Origin: Bradyrhizobium sp. U87765 SZCCT0048
GTDB taxonomy: Bacteria; Pseudomonadota; Alphaproteobacteria; Rhizobiales; Xanthobacteraceae
Assembly (NCBI RefSeq): GCF_018131225.1
Contig: NZ_JAFCMM010000005.1
Location: forward strand, 434,001-498,000
Direction: 5' to 3'
DNA length: 64,000 nucleotides
The notes beneath the pieces are model-generated. The model was not told the origin of the DNA. It ran no database searches and saw nothing but the letters and a program-made list of their open reading frames with translations. A program made the position numbers and the translations under genes. Of the stretch, positions 51,517-60,550 are shown piece after piece (within the stretch, counting starts at the first letter, position 1; each line of letters opens with the position of its first letter).

Positions 51517-51558
51517 TGACTGCGCTCTTCAAACCCGTCACGCGTCAGGGGCGCGGCC

Positions 51559-53103
51559 ATGAACCAGCACGTCACCAACGCTGCGCGTCTCGCCACCGTC
51601 AAGCCGCTGAGCATCGCCATCCTCGCCATGGGCGGGCAGGGCGGCGGCGTGCTCGCGGACTGGATCGTCGCGCTCGCCGAAGCGCAGGGTTTTGTGGCGC
51701 AGTCGACCTCGGTGCCCGGCGTCGCCCAGCGCACCGGCGCCACCATCTATTATGTCGAAATGCTGCCGGCCAAGGACGGCATCGCGCCGATCCTGTCGCT
51801 GATGCCGACGCCCGGCGACGTCGATGTCGTGCTGGCGGCGGAGCTGATGGAGGCGGGCCGCTCGGTGCTGCGCGGCCTCGTCACCCCGGACAGGACGCTG
51901 CTGATCGCCTCGACCCACCGCGCTTTTGCGGTCAGCGAGAAGGAGGCGCCGGGCGACGGCGCCGGCAATCCCGTGGTCGTCGTCGACGCCACCGACATCG
52001 CCGCGCGAAAAACCATCGCGTTCGACATGGAGGCGCTGGCGCAGCGCAATGGCAGCGTGATCTCGTCGGTGCTGTTCGGCGCGCTTGCTGCGTCCGGCGC
52101 GCTGCCGTTCGATCGCTCAGCCTTCGAGGCCACCATCCGCGGCGGCGGCAAGGGCGCGGACGCGAGTCTGAAGGCGTTCGCGGCCGCGTATGACCGCGCC
52201 CGCGACAAGCCGCGCGATGTCGTGGCGCTGCCCGCCAAGCGGCTCGATCCGCTGCCGGTGCGCGCCGGCCATCCGCTGCTCGACGCCCTCATCGATCGCA
52301 TCCGCACGGGCTTTCCGGACGCCGCTCACGCCATGCTGTTCGCCGGCGTCAAGCGCCTGGTGGATTTCCAGGATGTTGCTTATGCGGACGAATATCTCGA
52401 CCGCATGATGGATCTGCTCGCTTGCGACCGCGCTGGCGGTGGCGAGGCGCATGGCTTTGCCTTCACCACGCATGCCGCAAAGTATCTCGCGGTCGCCATG
52501 GCCTATGACGATGTCATCCGCGTCGCCGACCTGAAGGTGCGGGCGACGCGCTTCGCCCGGGTGCGCGCCGAGGTCGGCGCCAAGGACGATCAGATCGTCG
52601 CCACCACCGAATACATGCACCCGCGCATGGAGGAGGTCTGCGGCACGCTGCCGAAAGGCTTAGGTGAATGGATCGAGGCGCGGCCCAAACTGTTCGCGGC
52701 GCTCGACCGGCTGGTCAACAAGGGCCGGCGGGTGCGCACCAACACCATCTTCTGGTTCGTCGCGCTTTATGCCGTCTCGGCGTTGCGCGCGCGCCGGCGC
52801 GGCACGCTGCGCCATCATCGCGAAGGGCTCCACCGCGAGGCCTGGCTCGACCGCGCGGTCGCGCTGCTCGCCACCAACTACGACCTCGCGGTCGAGGTGC
52901 TGGATTGCCGGCGGCTGGTGAAGGGTTATTCCGATACCCACGCACGCGGACAGTCGAAGTTCGATCGCGTGCTGTCGGCGCTGCCGCAGCTCGCCGGCCG
53001 TGCCGACGGCGCGGCGTGGCTGAAGCGGTTGCGCCAGGCGGCGCTGATGGATGAAGGCGGCGTCGCGCTCGACGGCGCGCTGAAGACGATCGCGACCCTC
53101 TGA
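51559..53103 (+). CDS. iorB: indolepyruvate ferredoxin oxidoreductase, beta subunit (long form)
   Basis: A 514-residue protein. Residues about 15-210 are the 2-oxoacid oxidoreductase gamma domain (SIAILAMGGQGGGVLADWIVALAEAQGFVAQSTSVPGVAQRTGATIYYVEML). The extra C-terminal domain from about 230 (DUF6537-like: LDPLPVRAGHPLLDALIDRIRTGFPDAAHAMLFAGVKRLVDFQDVAYADEYLDRM) is found in bacterial long-form IorB and may replace a separate electron-transfer part. It pairs with IorA for arylpyruvate oxidation. The GGGGCGCGG before ATG 51559 is a weak ribosome binding site. Confidence 0.9.
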   Translation: MNQHVTNAARLATVKPLSIAILAMGGQGGGVLADWIVALAEAQGFVAQSTSVPGVAQRTGATIYYVEMLPAKDGIAPILSLMPTPGDVDVVLAAELMEAGRSVLRGLVTPDRTLLIASTHRAFAVSEKEAPGDGAGNPVVVVDATDIAARKTIAFDMEALAQRNGSVISSVLFGALAASGALPFDRSAFEATIRGGGKGADASLKAFAAAYDRARDKPRDVVALPAKRLDPLPVRAGHPLLDALIDRIRTGFPDAAHAMLFAGVKRLVDFQDVAYADEYLDRMMDLLACDRAGGGEAHGFAFTTHAAKYLAVAMAYDDVIRVADLKVRATRFARVRAEVGAKDDQIVATTEYMHPRMEEVCGTLPKGLGEWIEARPKLFAALDRLVNKGRRVRTNTIFWFVALYAVSALRARRRGTLRHHREGLHREAWLDRAVALLATNYDLAVEVLDCRRLVKGYSDTHARGQSKFDRVLSALPQLAGRADGAAWLKRLRQAALMDEGGVALDGALKTIATL

Positions 53104-53181
53104 AGGCCGCCGCCCGCATGCACGGGCGGCCCCGGAGGGTGTGGACAGGACAACGTGAATGGACAGACTGGGAGGGCTGAC

Positions 53182-54507
53182 ATGACGAGTGTTGACGGAA
53201 CGATGGCCAAAGCGGCGACAACGGCAGGCGGCTTTGCCGGTACGAGCGCGGTCTCGTCGCGTACCAGCGTGCTGGTGGTGGCGCTGTGCTGGATCGCGAT
53301 CTTCTCCGAGGGCTATGACGTCGGCGTGCTCGGCGCCATCCTGCCGGCGCTGGCCACCGATGCCAGCTGGAAGCTGACGCCGCTCGAGCTCGGCGCGCTC
53401 GGCAGCTACACCCTGCTCGGCATGCTGGCGGGGGGCCTGCTCAGCGGCATGCTGAGCGATCTCTATGGCCGCAAGCCGCTGTTCGTCGGGTGCCTCACCC
53501 TGTTTGCCGCCTGCATGGTGGTCACCGCGTGGTCGCCGACGCCGGCATGGTTCGGCATCAGCCGGTTCATCGCCGGGCTTGGCCTCGGCGGCATCATTCC
53601 GGTGGCCGCGGCGCTGACCATCGAGTATTCGCCGTCTCACAGGAAGAGCCTGAACTACGGCATCATGTACTCCGGCTATTCCATCGGCATCCTCGTCGCC
53701 GCGCTAGTCGGCAAGGCGATACTGCCGGAGCACGGCTGGCGCCCGGTGGTGCTGGTTGGCGCGCTGCCGGTGGTGTTCGTGCCGCTGATGGCGTGGCTGC
53801 TGCCGGAATCGCTGGAGTCGCTGGTGGCGCGCGGCCGCACCGACGCGGCGCGCAAGCTCGCGGCCAGGCTCCGTGTCGCGGTGCCGTCGGCTCCAGCAAA
53901 AGTGCAGCAGGTCGGCTGGAAGACCGTGCTCGGCGAGATCTTCTCCCCGCGCAACGCCTTCGCCACCGTCTGCTTCTGGATCGCGCTGTTCATGGGCCTG
54001 CTGCTGGTCTATGGCATTGCGCAGTGGCTGCCGCAGATCATGCGCAAGAGCGGCTACAATCTCGGCGACGCGCTGCTGTTCCTCGCGGTGTTCAGCTTCA
54101 CCTCGGCGATCGGCGGCATCGTGCTCGGCCAGTGGGCCGACCGCTTCGGCGTGCGTCTCACCGTGACGCTGGCGTATCTGCTCGGCGCCGTCGGCATCGC
54201 GGCGCTGGCGTTCAAGGGCCCGCTGTGGGTGAACTATGCCATGGTCGCGGTCGCCGGCTTCGGCACGGTGTCGGCATCGCTGATCCTCACCGGCTATCTC
54301 GCCGACTACCTCGCGCCGTTTGCGCGCTCCGCCGGCACCGGCTGGGCCCTGAGCTTCGCCCGCATCGGCGCGCTCACCGGCCCGCTGGTCGGCGGCTACA
54401 TCGCCAGCCTCTCGGTCGGCCCGCAGTGGAATTTTTATGTGTTCGCGGTCATCGCGGCGATCGCGGCGGTGGCCACGGCGCTGATCCCGGCGAAGCGGGT
54501 GGGGTAG
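53182..54507 (+). CDS. MFS transporter, aromatic acid:H+ symporter type
   Basis: A 441-residue MFS protein with twelve TM segments. The AAHS signature is clear: EGYDVGVLGAILPALA in TM1 (with the acidic residue typical of PcaK/BenK), GMLSDLYGRKPLF between TM2 and TM3, and RFIAGLGLGGIIPVAAALTIEY in TM4. GGGAGGG lies six bases before ATG 53182. Placement between iorB and a marR gene suggests uptake of an aromatic acid whose metabolism passes through the Ior enzyme. Confidence 0.88.
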   Translation: MTSVDGTMAKAATTAGGFAGTSAVSSRTSVLVVALCWIAIFSEGYDVGVLGAILPALATDASWKLTPLELGALGSYTLLGMLAGGLLSGMLSDLYGRKPLFVGCLTLFAACMVVTAWSPTPAWFGISRFIAGLGLGGIIPVAAALTIEYSPSHRKSLNYGIMYSGYSIGILVAALVGKAILPEHGWRPVVLVGALPVVFVPLMAWLLPESLESLVARGRTDAARKLAARLRVAVPSAPAKVQQVGWKTVLGEIFSPRNAFATVCFWIALFMGLLLVYGIAQWLPQIMRKSGYNLGDALLFLAVFSFTSAIGGIVLGQWADRFGVRLTVTLAYLLGAVGIAALAFKGPLWVNYAMVAVAGFGTVSASLILTGYLADYLAPFARSAGTGWALSFARIGALTGPLVGGYIASLSVGPQWNFYVFAVIAAIAAVATALIPAKRVG

Positions 54508-54560
54508 GGCGGCCGCGACAGTCTGTCCTCGTAGGCCCGCGAAGCTGCTTCATCCAATGC

Positions 54561-54795
54561 GTCATGGCCGGGCTTGTCCCGGCCATCCACGTCTTCCTTG
54601 CAGCGATACACTAAAGACGTGGATGCCCGGCACAAGGCCGGGCATGACGACGTTGGGTGGCGTGAGCGTCTCGACAAATACCGCGTCATTGCCGGGCTTG
54701 ACCCGGCAATCCAGCTTGCTTGCCGCACGACGAGGAGTTCTTAAGCTGGATCACCGGGTCTCGGCGCTGCGCGCCGGCCCGGTGATGACGCAGAA
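54561..54795. repeat. intergenic repeats, families B and A
   Basis: A family B pair (CATGGCCGGGCTTGTCCCGG, then GACGTGGATGCCCGGCACAA) at about 54561-54650 is followed by a family A pair (TTGCCGGGCTTGACCCGGCA and TCACCGGGTCTCGGCGCTGC) at about 54681-54790. They fill the 363-bp gap between the MFS symporter and the convergent marR gene and may terminate both. Confidence 0.75.
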
Positions 54796-54870
54796 AAGGA
54801 CGAGGCGCCTCGTGTCTTTCGACGGAGACGACGCTATCACCAGTTCGTCCGGCGAACTTCGCCCCCGCCC

Positions 54871-55371
54871 TCACATATCGTGCTTGCGGATGTTGCGCAG
54901 GATCTTCTGCAGGGTGCCGAGGAAGGCGCGGTATTCGTCCTCGTCGACGCCGTCGAACATCTGGACGAGCATGCGGTACATGGTCGGCCATACCTTGTCG
55001 AAGGCGGCGCGGCCCTTGTCGGTGATGCTGACGTCGCGCACCCGCATGTCGTCGGGGCGGGGCTGGCGGCGGATGTAGCCCTGGTCCTCCAGCGACTCCA
55101 CCGTGCGGCTCATGGTCGACTGCTCGGTGACCGCGAACACCGACAATTCATTGATGGTCATGCTCGACGACACGCTGAGCACCGCGAGCGCGCGCATCTT
55201 GGCGGTGGTCATGTCGAGGTCTTTCAGTTCCTCGGTGATGTTGGTGTTCCACCGCGCCATCACCCGGTTCATCAGGTAGGGCGCAAAACTGTTCAGCCCG
55301 ATCTCGCCCATGCTCGGCAGATCGTCGTCGCCCGTGGCGCCGAACACGCTGCCCGCAAACCGCTCCGCCAT
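54871..55371 (-). CDS. MarR-family transcriptional regulator
   Basis: A 166-residue regulator. The winged helix is TTAKMRALAVLSVSSSMTINELSVFAVTEQSTMSRTVESLEDQGYIRRQPRPDDMRVRDVSITDKGRAAFDKV, with the DxRxxxVSIT wing motif. GGGAG lies six bases before ATG 55371. MarR proteins usually sense phenolic or aromatic compounds. The two matching palindromes at the iorA promoter make it the leading candidate regulator of the ior-MFS genes, by inference. Confidence 0.9.
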   Translation of the reverse strand: MAERFAGSVFGATGDDDLPSMGEIGLNSFAPYLMNRVMARWNTNITEELKDLDMTTAKMRALAVLSVSSSMTINELSVFAVTEQSTMSRTVESLEDQGYIRRQPRPDDMRVRDVSITDKGRAAFDKVWPTMYRMLVQMFDGVDEDEYRAFLGTLQKILRNIRKHDM

Positions 55372-55591
55372 GCCGTCTCCCGTGGTGTCGTCGGGGCGAC
55401 TCAAACAGAAAAAGCCGCCGCGCCGCAAGCGTGGCGTGCGGGCGGACGGTTGGAAGAGATCACATTCCGCCGGCGCTGATCGGGTGCAAGTCACCACAGC
55501 TGCAGGCACGCTGCCCTTTCCCCGTCTTCCTGAGGTGCGGGCGCCAGCGCGCCGCGAAGGATGAACGGCAGGGTCGCTCGCGCCGCCTCGG

Positions 55592-56848
55592 TCAGCTCGC
55601 GGCGTGATGATGAGGCTGGAACAGGCGGCCCTTCTCGGCGACGGCGACGACGCCGAGCGCCGCGAGGGCGCAGATGAAGAAGCCGACGGCGAACGGCATC
55701 AAGGTGCCGTCGTAGCTCTGCCCGATGACCGCGCCGACGCAGATGCCGAGCAGCGTGGTGATCGAGCCATAGAACGACGACGCGGTGCCGGCGATGTGGC
55801 CCTGCGGCTCCATGGCGAGCGCGGTGAAGTTGGCGAAGGTGAGCCCGAAGGCGAACATCATGCAGGTCGACAGCGCCAGGAACAGCCACAGCGGCAGCGT
55901 GTGCAGCAGCTCGGCGCCGAGCATCACCGAGGAGATCGCGACGAAGCCGACCAGCGCGCCGTGGGACATCACGCGCATGCCGAGCCGGCCGACGACGCGG
56001 GCATTGAAAAAGCCGGCGCAGGCAACGCCCATGGCGCACAGCGCGAAGGCCAGCGGGAAGTAGTGGCCAAGGCCATAGATGCCGGTGAACACCTGCTGGG
56101 AGGCGAACACGAAGGCGAACAGCGTGCCCTGCACGCCGCCGGCGGCGAGCGCGTAGCCCAGCGTCTGGCGATTGGTGATGGTCTGGCGATAGGCGCCGAG
56201 CACCTGGCCGATCGCCAGCGACTTGCGTCGCGACGGCGGCAGCGTCTCGGGCATGCGCGCCGCGCTCCATGCCAGCACGAGCAGGCCATAGGCCAGCAGG
56301 ATGATGAAGATGCCGCGCCACTGCGTCGCCAGCATCACCAATTGGCCGAACGACGGCGCCAGCACCGGCACGGCGATGAAGATCATGATGGTCAGCGACA
56401 TCACGCCGGCCATGCGGCGGCCGGCATAGCAGTCGCGCACGATCGAGGTGGCGATGACGCGTGTCGCCGAGGTGGCGAAGCCCTGTACCGCGCGGGCGAG
56501 CAGCAGTGCGCCGAACGACGGCGCGACGATCGCCAGCACGCTGGCGATGGCATACAGCGTCAGCCCGCCGATCAGGATCGGGCGGCGGCCGAAGCGATCG
56601 GCGAGCGGCCCCATGATCAGCTGGCCGGCGCCGAAGCCGGTGAGGAACAGCGCCAGCACCGCCTGCAGATGGTTGCCGTCCGCGACCGCGAATGCCGCGC
56701 CGATGTTCGGCAGCGCCGGCAGCATCATGTCCATGGCGAGGGGGTTCAGCGCCATGACCGCGGCGATCGTCAGCACGAATTCGGCGAAGCCCATCGGCTG
56801 GTGCGCAGCCGACGCGGCGGCGTCGGCGTTGGTCTGGACATCGGTCAC
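55592..56848 (-). CDS. MFS drug exporter, Bcr/CflA type
   Basis: A 418-residue MFS protein with twelve TM segments. Bcr/CflA features: MALNPLAMDMMLPALPNIGAAFA in TM1, GPLADRFGRRPILIGGLTLYAIASVLAIVAPSF with the MFS motif A between TM2 and TM3, and RAVQGFATSATRVIATSIVRD in TM4. It lies 220 bp upstream of marR on the same strand with a half family D repeat between. The marR product may or may not control it. Likely exports a drug-like compound. Confidence 0.85.
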   Translation of the reverse strand: MTDVQTNADAAASAAHQPMGFAEFVLTIAAVMALNPLAMDMMLPALPNIGAAFAVADGNHLQAVLALFLTGFGAGQLIMGPLADRFGRRPILIGGLTLYAIASVLAIVAPSFGALLLARAVQGFATSATRVIATSIVRDCYAGRRMAGVMSLTIMIFIAVPVLAPSFGQLVMLATQWRGIFIILLAYGLLVLAWSAARMPETLPPSRRKSLAIGQVLGAYRQTITNRQTLGYALAAGGVQGTLFAFVFASQQVFTGIYGLGHYFPLAFALCAMGVACAGFFNARVVGRLGMRVMSHGALVGFVAISSVMLGAELLHTLPLWLFLALSTCMMFAFGLTFANFTALAMEPQGHIAGTASSFYGSITTLLGICVGAVIGQSYDGTLMPFAVGFFICALAALGVVAVAEKGRLFQPHHHAAS

Positions 56849-57053
56849 GTGCGGGGATCCTGTGAAACCCCAGAACTACGCCCATTCTGGTGCACCGCAC
56901 AACCCATGTTCGGGCATGGACGGGCGCGGGAAACGCGGGGGACGTGCGTGCGGCGGGGCGGATTGTGTCGGCGCCGTGACGGCGGCGGCCGGGCGGGGCC
57001 TGGTGCTGCCCATGATGTGTGCGCCCGCGGTCAACGGCCGGGCAATGCGCGGC

Positions 57054-57901
57054 CTATTTCGTGGCCGAGGTGCGGATCGGCGTGTCCCTGAGGCCGTTGG
57101 CGTCGTAGGCGCGGCGCAGCAGGCCGTTCTGGATCGCGTCCCCATGAACTGCGTCACGAAGGCCAGCGCCCGGGCGTGGCCGGGTGGCACCGCCACCGCC
57201 GTCACCGTCTGCTTGAAGGTCTCGTCCAGCACCCGCGTGCCCGGGATCTTCGCCGCGATGGCGGTGAGCTGGTCGCGCGACAGCGCGAAGGCGTCGACCT
57301 TGCCGTCGCGGAGCAGGCCGAAGATCTCGTCATAGGTCGCATGGCCGGTGACATGGGCGGCCTTCAGATGGGCGACCGCGCCACGCATGGTCGTGGTGTT
57401 GTTGACCGCGGCGACCTCGACGCCGGGCTGGTCGAGCTGCGCGAACGTCGTCACGCGCGATCCCGCGCGCACGATGTAGGTGGCGTCGGCGACCTCGTAG
57501 ATCGGGCCGAACGCCATCTTGGTCATGCGCTCGGCATCCTGCGGCAGGAAGGTGACATCCCAGGCGCCGCTCGCCGCAGCGTCGGTGATCTGGCCTGAGT
57601 TCTGGTAGGGGACATAGGCCACCGGCACATGCAGCGTCTCCGCCATGGCGCGGCCGAGATCGACCGGCACGCCGGCATAGCCGGTCGCCGTCTTCGTGCA
57701 CCAGAACGCGCCGCCGGCAGGGCTGATGGCGATGGCGACGCGCAGCGTGCCCGTCGGCGCGATGTCGTCGCGCAGGGGATCGGCGGCGGCGGGCGTGAGG
57801 CTGGCCATGATCAATCCGTGAGGCAGGGGCAGGGGAAGGGCGATCAGCGCGGCGGCGCGCAGCAGCGAGCGGCGGCTCGGACGGGCGGAACGATGCGGCA
57901 T
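57054..57901 (-). pseudogene. periplasmic substrate-binding protein (SBP family 3) with a C-terminal frameshift
   Basis: From ATG 57901 the frame encodes a signal peptide (RRSLLRAAALIALPLPLPHG, ending TPAAADP) and a family 3 solute-binding fold (TGTLRVAIAISPAGGAFWCT, GYAGVPVDLGRAMAETLHVPVAYVPYQNSGQI, WDVTFLPQDAERMTKMAFGPIYEV, AFALSRDQLTAIAAKIPG). Around 57140-57143 the frame shifts: after FVTQFMG the current frame reads TRSRTACCAAP, but inserting one G gives DAIQNGLLRRAYDANGLRDT and a stop at 57054-57056, as expected for the family. The change is loss of one base in a G run on the coding strand. No ABC permease is adjacent. Confidence 0.75.
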
Positions 57902-58053
57902 GGCGAGGTCTCGCGGGGCGTGCAGGATGCTACACCATCCGCCCGCGCGCGCCATCACCGGCGACGCGCTCCGCGACAGGAGCGGGCGTGGCGACGTGCG
58001 GCAGGGCCGGCGTCGCGTCGCGCGCCGGGCGGCGCGGGGGCCGGTGTCGTGGC

Positions 58054-58422
58054 TCAGGCGGCACTGGTCGCGGGGGTGAACGCGGCGCGCTCCTGCGCCA
58101 GCACCGCGTCGGCATCGAGCGCGCGGATCGGAACCGACATGTCGGCGGGGATGCCGCCGGAGACCTGCAGCGACTGATAGCGCAGGCAGCACACCCGCAG
58201 GAACGAGGTGAAGTTGTCGATGCCGCCGCGCGCCTCGATGATCTCGTCGTAGAGCCTGGTGATCAGCTGGTTGACGCTCATGCCGTCGCGCCGGCCGATC
58301 TCGGCGAGCACCTGCCAGTACAGCTCCTCGAGGCGGATGCTGGTGACGACGCCATGCAGCCGCAGCGAGCGCGTGCTGGTGGCGTAGAGCGCGGGATCCG
58401 CGCCGATGAAGATCTTGCACAT
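58054..58422 (-). CDS. ribbon-helix-helix domain protein
   Basis: A 122-residue protein. The start ATG 58422 has GAGG five bases upstream. The central segment RLHGVVTSIRLEELYWQVLAEIGRRDGMSVNQLITRLYDEIIEARGGIDNFTSFLRVCCLRYQ is the RHH_4 fold found widely in alphaproteobacteria, where a beta strand (SIRLEE) pairs in a dimer to contact DNA. The C terminus is Ala-rich. Target unknown. Confidence 0.82.
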   Translation of the reverse strand: MCKIFIGADPALYATSTRSLRLHGVVTSIRLEELYWQVLAEIGRRDGMSVNQLITRLYDEIIEARGGIDNFTSFLRVCCLRYQSLQVSGGIPADMSVPIRALDADAVLAQERAAFTPATSAA

Positions 58423-58536
58423 GGACACCTCGACGCAACGGCGGAGGACGCGACCGCCCGACGATAGCCGGGCCGCGCACGGGCGGCTACTGCTTTTGCG
58501 GCCGGGGGCTGGCGGTGACCACTGTTGCGTTCGTTC

Positions 58537-58950
58537 CGTCACCCTGAGGGGGTCCCGCGCAGCGGGACCCTCGAAGGGCGACGGCCCGGACGTCGATGAG
58601 CCCGGGCCGCTCATCCTTCGAGGCTCGCCTTGCTCGCACCTCAGGATGACGGGTTGAGAGGGAGCTGGTGATCGCGTGAGCCTTGCTGGGAAGCCGCGCA
58701 GCGGAGGCCCGATGCGTCGCGCGTCACGCTCGATCCGTCACCCTGAGGCGGTACCGCGCAGCGGGACCCTCGAAGGGCGACGCCGCTGCGCTGACGCCAG
58801 CAAACGCACGACTTCAGCGACAGACCTCCCTCCATTTTCAGCGTCATCACCGGGCCGGCGCGCAGCGCCGTGACCCGGTGATCCAGCTTTCTACTGACGC
58901 TCGTCGTGCGACGAGCAAGCTGGATGGTCGGATCAAGTCCGGCAATGACG
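58537..58950. repeat. intergenic repeats, families D (two copies) and A
   Basis: The 702-bp gap 58423-59124 has two family D elements (GTCCCGCGCAGCGGGACC at about 58553 and GTACCGCGCAGCGGGACC at about 58750) and one family A element at about 58843-58950 (CATCACCGGGCCGGCGCGCA and AGCTGGATGGTCGGATC). The open frames of about 65-128 codons are repeat-borne. Confidence 0.75.
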
Positions 58951-58996
58951 CACTGGGTGTGGCGGGCTTCGAGCCCAGGTCGGAGCGGCGCAGCTT

Positions 58997-59014
58997 GTAG
59001 TAGTCCGCTACTAC
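58997..59014 (+). promoter_or_regulatory. palindrome upstream of the cysteine hydrolase
   Basis: GTAGTAG TCCG CTACTAC is a perfect inverted repeat with 7-bp arms, 110 bp before the hydrolase start. It resembles an operator; no adjacent regulator gene is present. Confidence 0.45.
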
Positions 59015-59124
59015 GCATGACGATCATCGTAGCACCCGGTTGTTACCCGCGGCGCGCCGGTTCGCCCTAGCGTGGCGTCATTCAACCAGCGCTGCGACCA
59101 CGCGGCGCGTTCCGGGAGGCGGCC

Positions 59125-59736
59125 ATGAATGCGACGACAAATCCGAAGACCACAGCGCTGGTGCTGATCGAATACCAGAACGACTTCACCACGCCGGGTG
59201 GCGTATTTCACGACGGCGTCAAGGATGTGATGGCGGACACCGGCATGCTCGCCAACACGGTGGCGACCGTGAATGCGGCCCGCGCCGCCGGCGTCGCCAT
59301 CCTGCACACGCCGATCACCTTCGCGGAAGGCTATCGCGAGCTTACCGGCAGTCCCTATGGCATTCTCAAGGGCGTCGTCGACAATAACGCCTTTCGCAAG
59401 GGCAGCTGGGGTGCGGCGATCGTCGATGCGCTGACGCCGCAGGGCGACGACATCATCATCGAGGGCAAGCGCGGGCTCGATGCGTTCCCGAGCACCAACC
59501 TCGATTTCATCCTGCGCAGCAAGGGTATCCAGACCGTGGTGCTCGGCGGCTTCCTCACCAATTGCTGCGTCGAATCCACCATGCGCAGCGCCTACGAGCG
59601 CGGCTTCGACGTCGTCACGTTGAAGGACTGTACCGCGACGCTCAGCCGCGAGGCGCAGGAGATGGCGTTCGCACACAACTTCGGCATGTTTTCGCGCCCG
59701 ATGGAGCACAAGGAGTTCCTGACGCTGCTGCAGTGA
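59125..59736 (+). CDS. isochorismatase-like cysteine hydrolase
   Basis: A 203-residue hydrolase. Family catalytic triad: the first acid lies in ALVLIEYQNDF, where the usual Asp is replaced by Glu16 (LIE instead of LID); Lys115 in IEGKRGLDAF; and Cys148 in GGFLTNCCVESTMR with the preceding cis-peptide. The Glu variant is known in a branch of the family. Family members hydrolyse amides or vinyl ethers such as isochorismate or nicotinamide; the substrate here is unknown. Confidence 0.88.
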   Translation: MNATTNPKTTALVLIEYQNDFTTPGGVFHDGVKDVMADTGMLANTVATVNAARAAGVAILHTPITFAEGYRELTGSPYGILKGVVDNNAFRKGSWGAAIVDALTPQGDDIIIEGKRGLDAFPSTNLDFILRSKGIQTVVLGGFLTNCCVESTMRSAYERGFDVVTLKDCTATLSREAQEMAFAHNFGMFSRPMEHKEFLTLLQ

Positions 59737-59769
59737 GACGGGACGGCGAGGCCCATTGCTAAACCTCTG

Positions 59770-60511
59770 TGTCATGGCCGGGCTCGTCCCGGCCATCCCG
59801 CTTAGGGGCGCAGTGCGTTCCTGATCGAGGTCGCCGGGACAAGCCCGGCGACGACAGTCGCTGAGATTGGTGACGACGTTTCAAGTGCGTAGCCCGGATG
59901 AGCGCAACGATATCCGGGGCCGTCCTCTCCGCCACTGTCGCCGCAGCGGCCTGCGTTTCCCCTCATGGCGAGGAGCGCGGCACCGCCGCGCGTCTCGAAC
60001 CATGAGGCCGATGCGGTGCGGCATCGCCGTGTGCCATCGGTCACCGGCCTCGCTGCATCCGGGCCTCATCCTTCGAGACGCTCGCTGCGCGAGCTCCTCA
60101 GGATGAGGGAGAGGCGCGAGCCATGAATGAAGCTGGATGCGCGGGTCAAGCCCGCGCATGATGGTGGTGGGTGCCGCGACGAATCGCCCAACTCTGCGTC
60201 ATGCTTGGACTCAGACAGTCTGCAGCCAGCCCCACCCCTCATGGCGAGGAGCGCGGCACGGCCGCGCGTCTCGAACCATGAGGCCGATGCGGCGCGGCGA
60301 GCAAAGCTGAATGAGCGGGGTCAAGCGCGCGCAGGACGGTGGTGTGTGTCGTGACGCACTACCAAACTCTGCGTCATGGCCGGGCTTGTCCCGGCCATCC
60401 ACGTCTTCCTTGTTGAGACACCGCAAAGACGTGGACGCCCGGCACAAGGCCGGGCATGACGAGTTTAACAACAACTGCTCTGCTTCATGGGTTTCTTTTG
60501 GAGACAGGCTC
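59770..60511. repeat. intergenic repeat cluster, families E, F, C and B, with a MITE-like right end
   Basis: The 814-bp gap 59737-60550 has a family E element (59772-59858), family F (GTAGCCCGGATGAGCGCAAC then GATATCCGGGG, 59889-59919), family C (59958-60112 and a half copy at 60235-60285), and a family B pair (60374-60462). The end CTTCATGGGTTTCTTTTGGA, followed by GACAGGCT at about 60482-60511, resembles the right end of the decayed element at 51.3 kb, so a third, degenerate member of that mobile family may be here. No gene was recognised. Confidence 0.7.
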
Positions 60512-60550
60512 CAGGATCGGGGGGAGGCGATATGCAGGAGGCGTATCGCC

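Noticed and set aside
55604..57091. A 495-codon plus-strand frame opposite the Bcr/CflA exporter
   Set aside because: Highly charged His/Arg/Gln-rich translation typical of antisense to a membrane protein gene.
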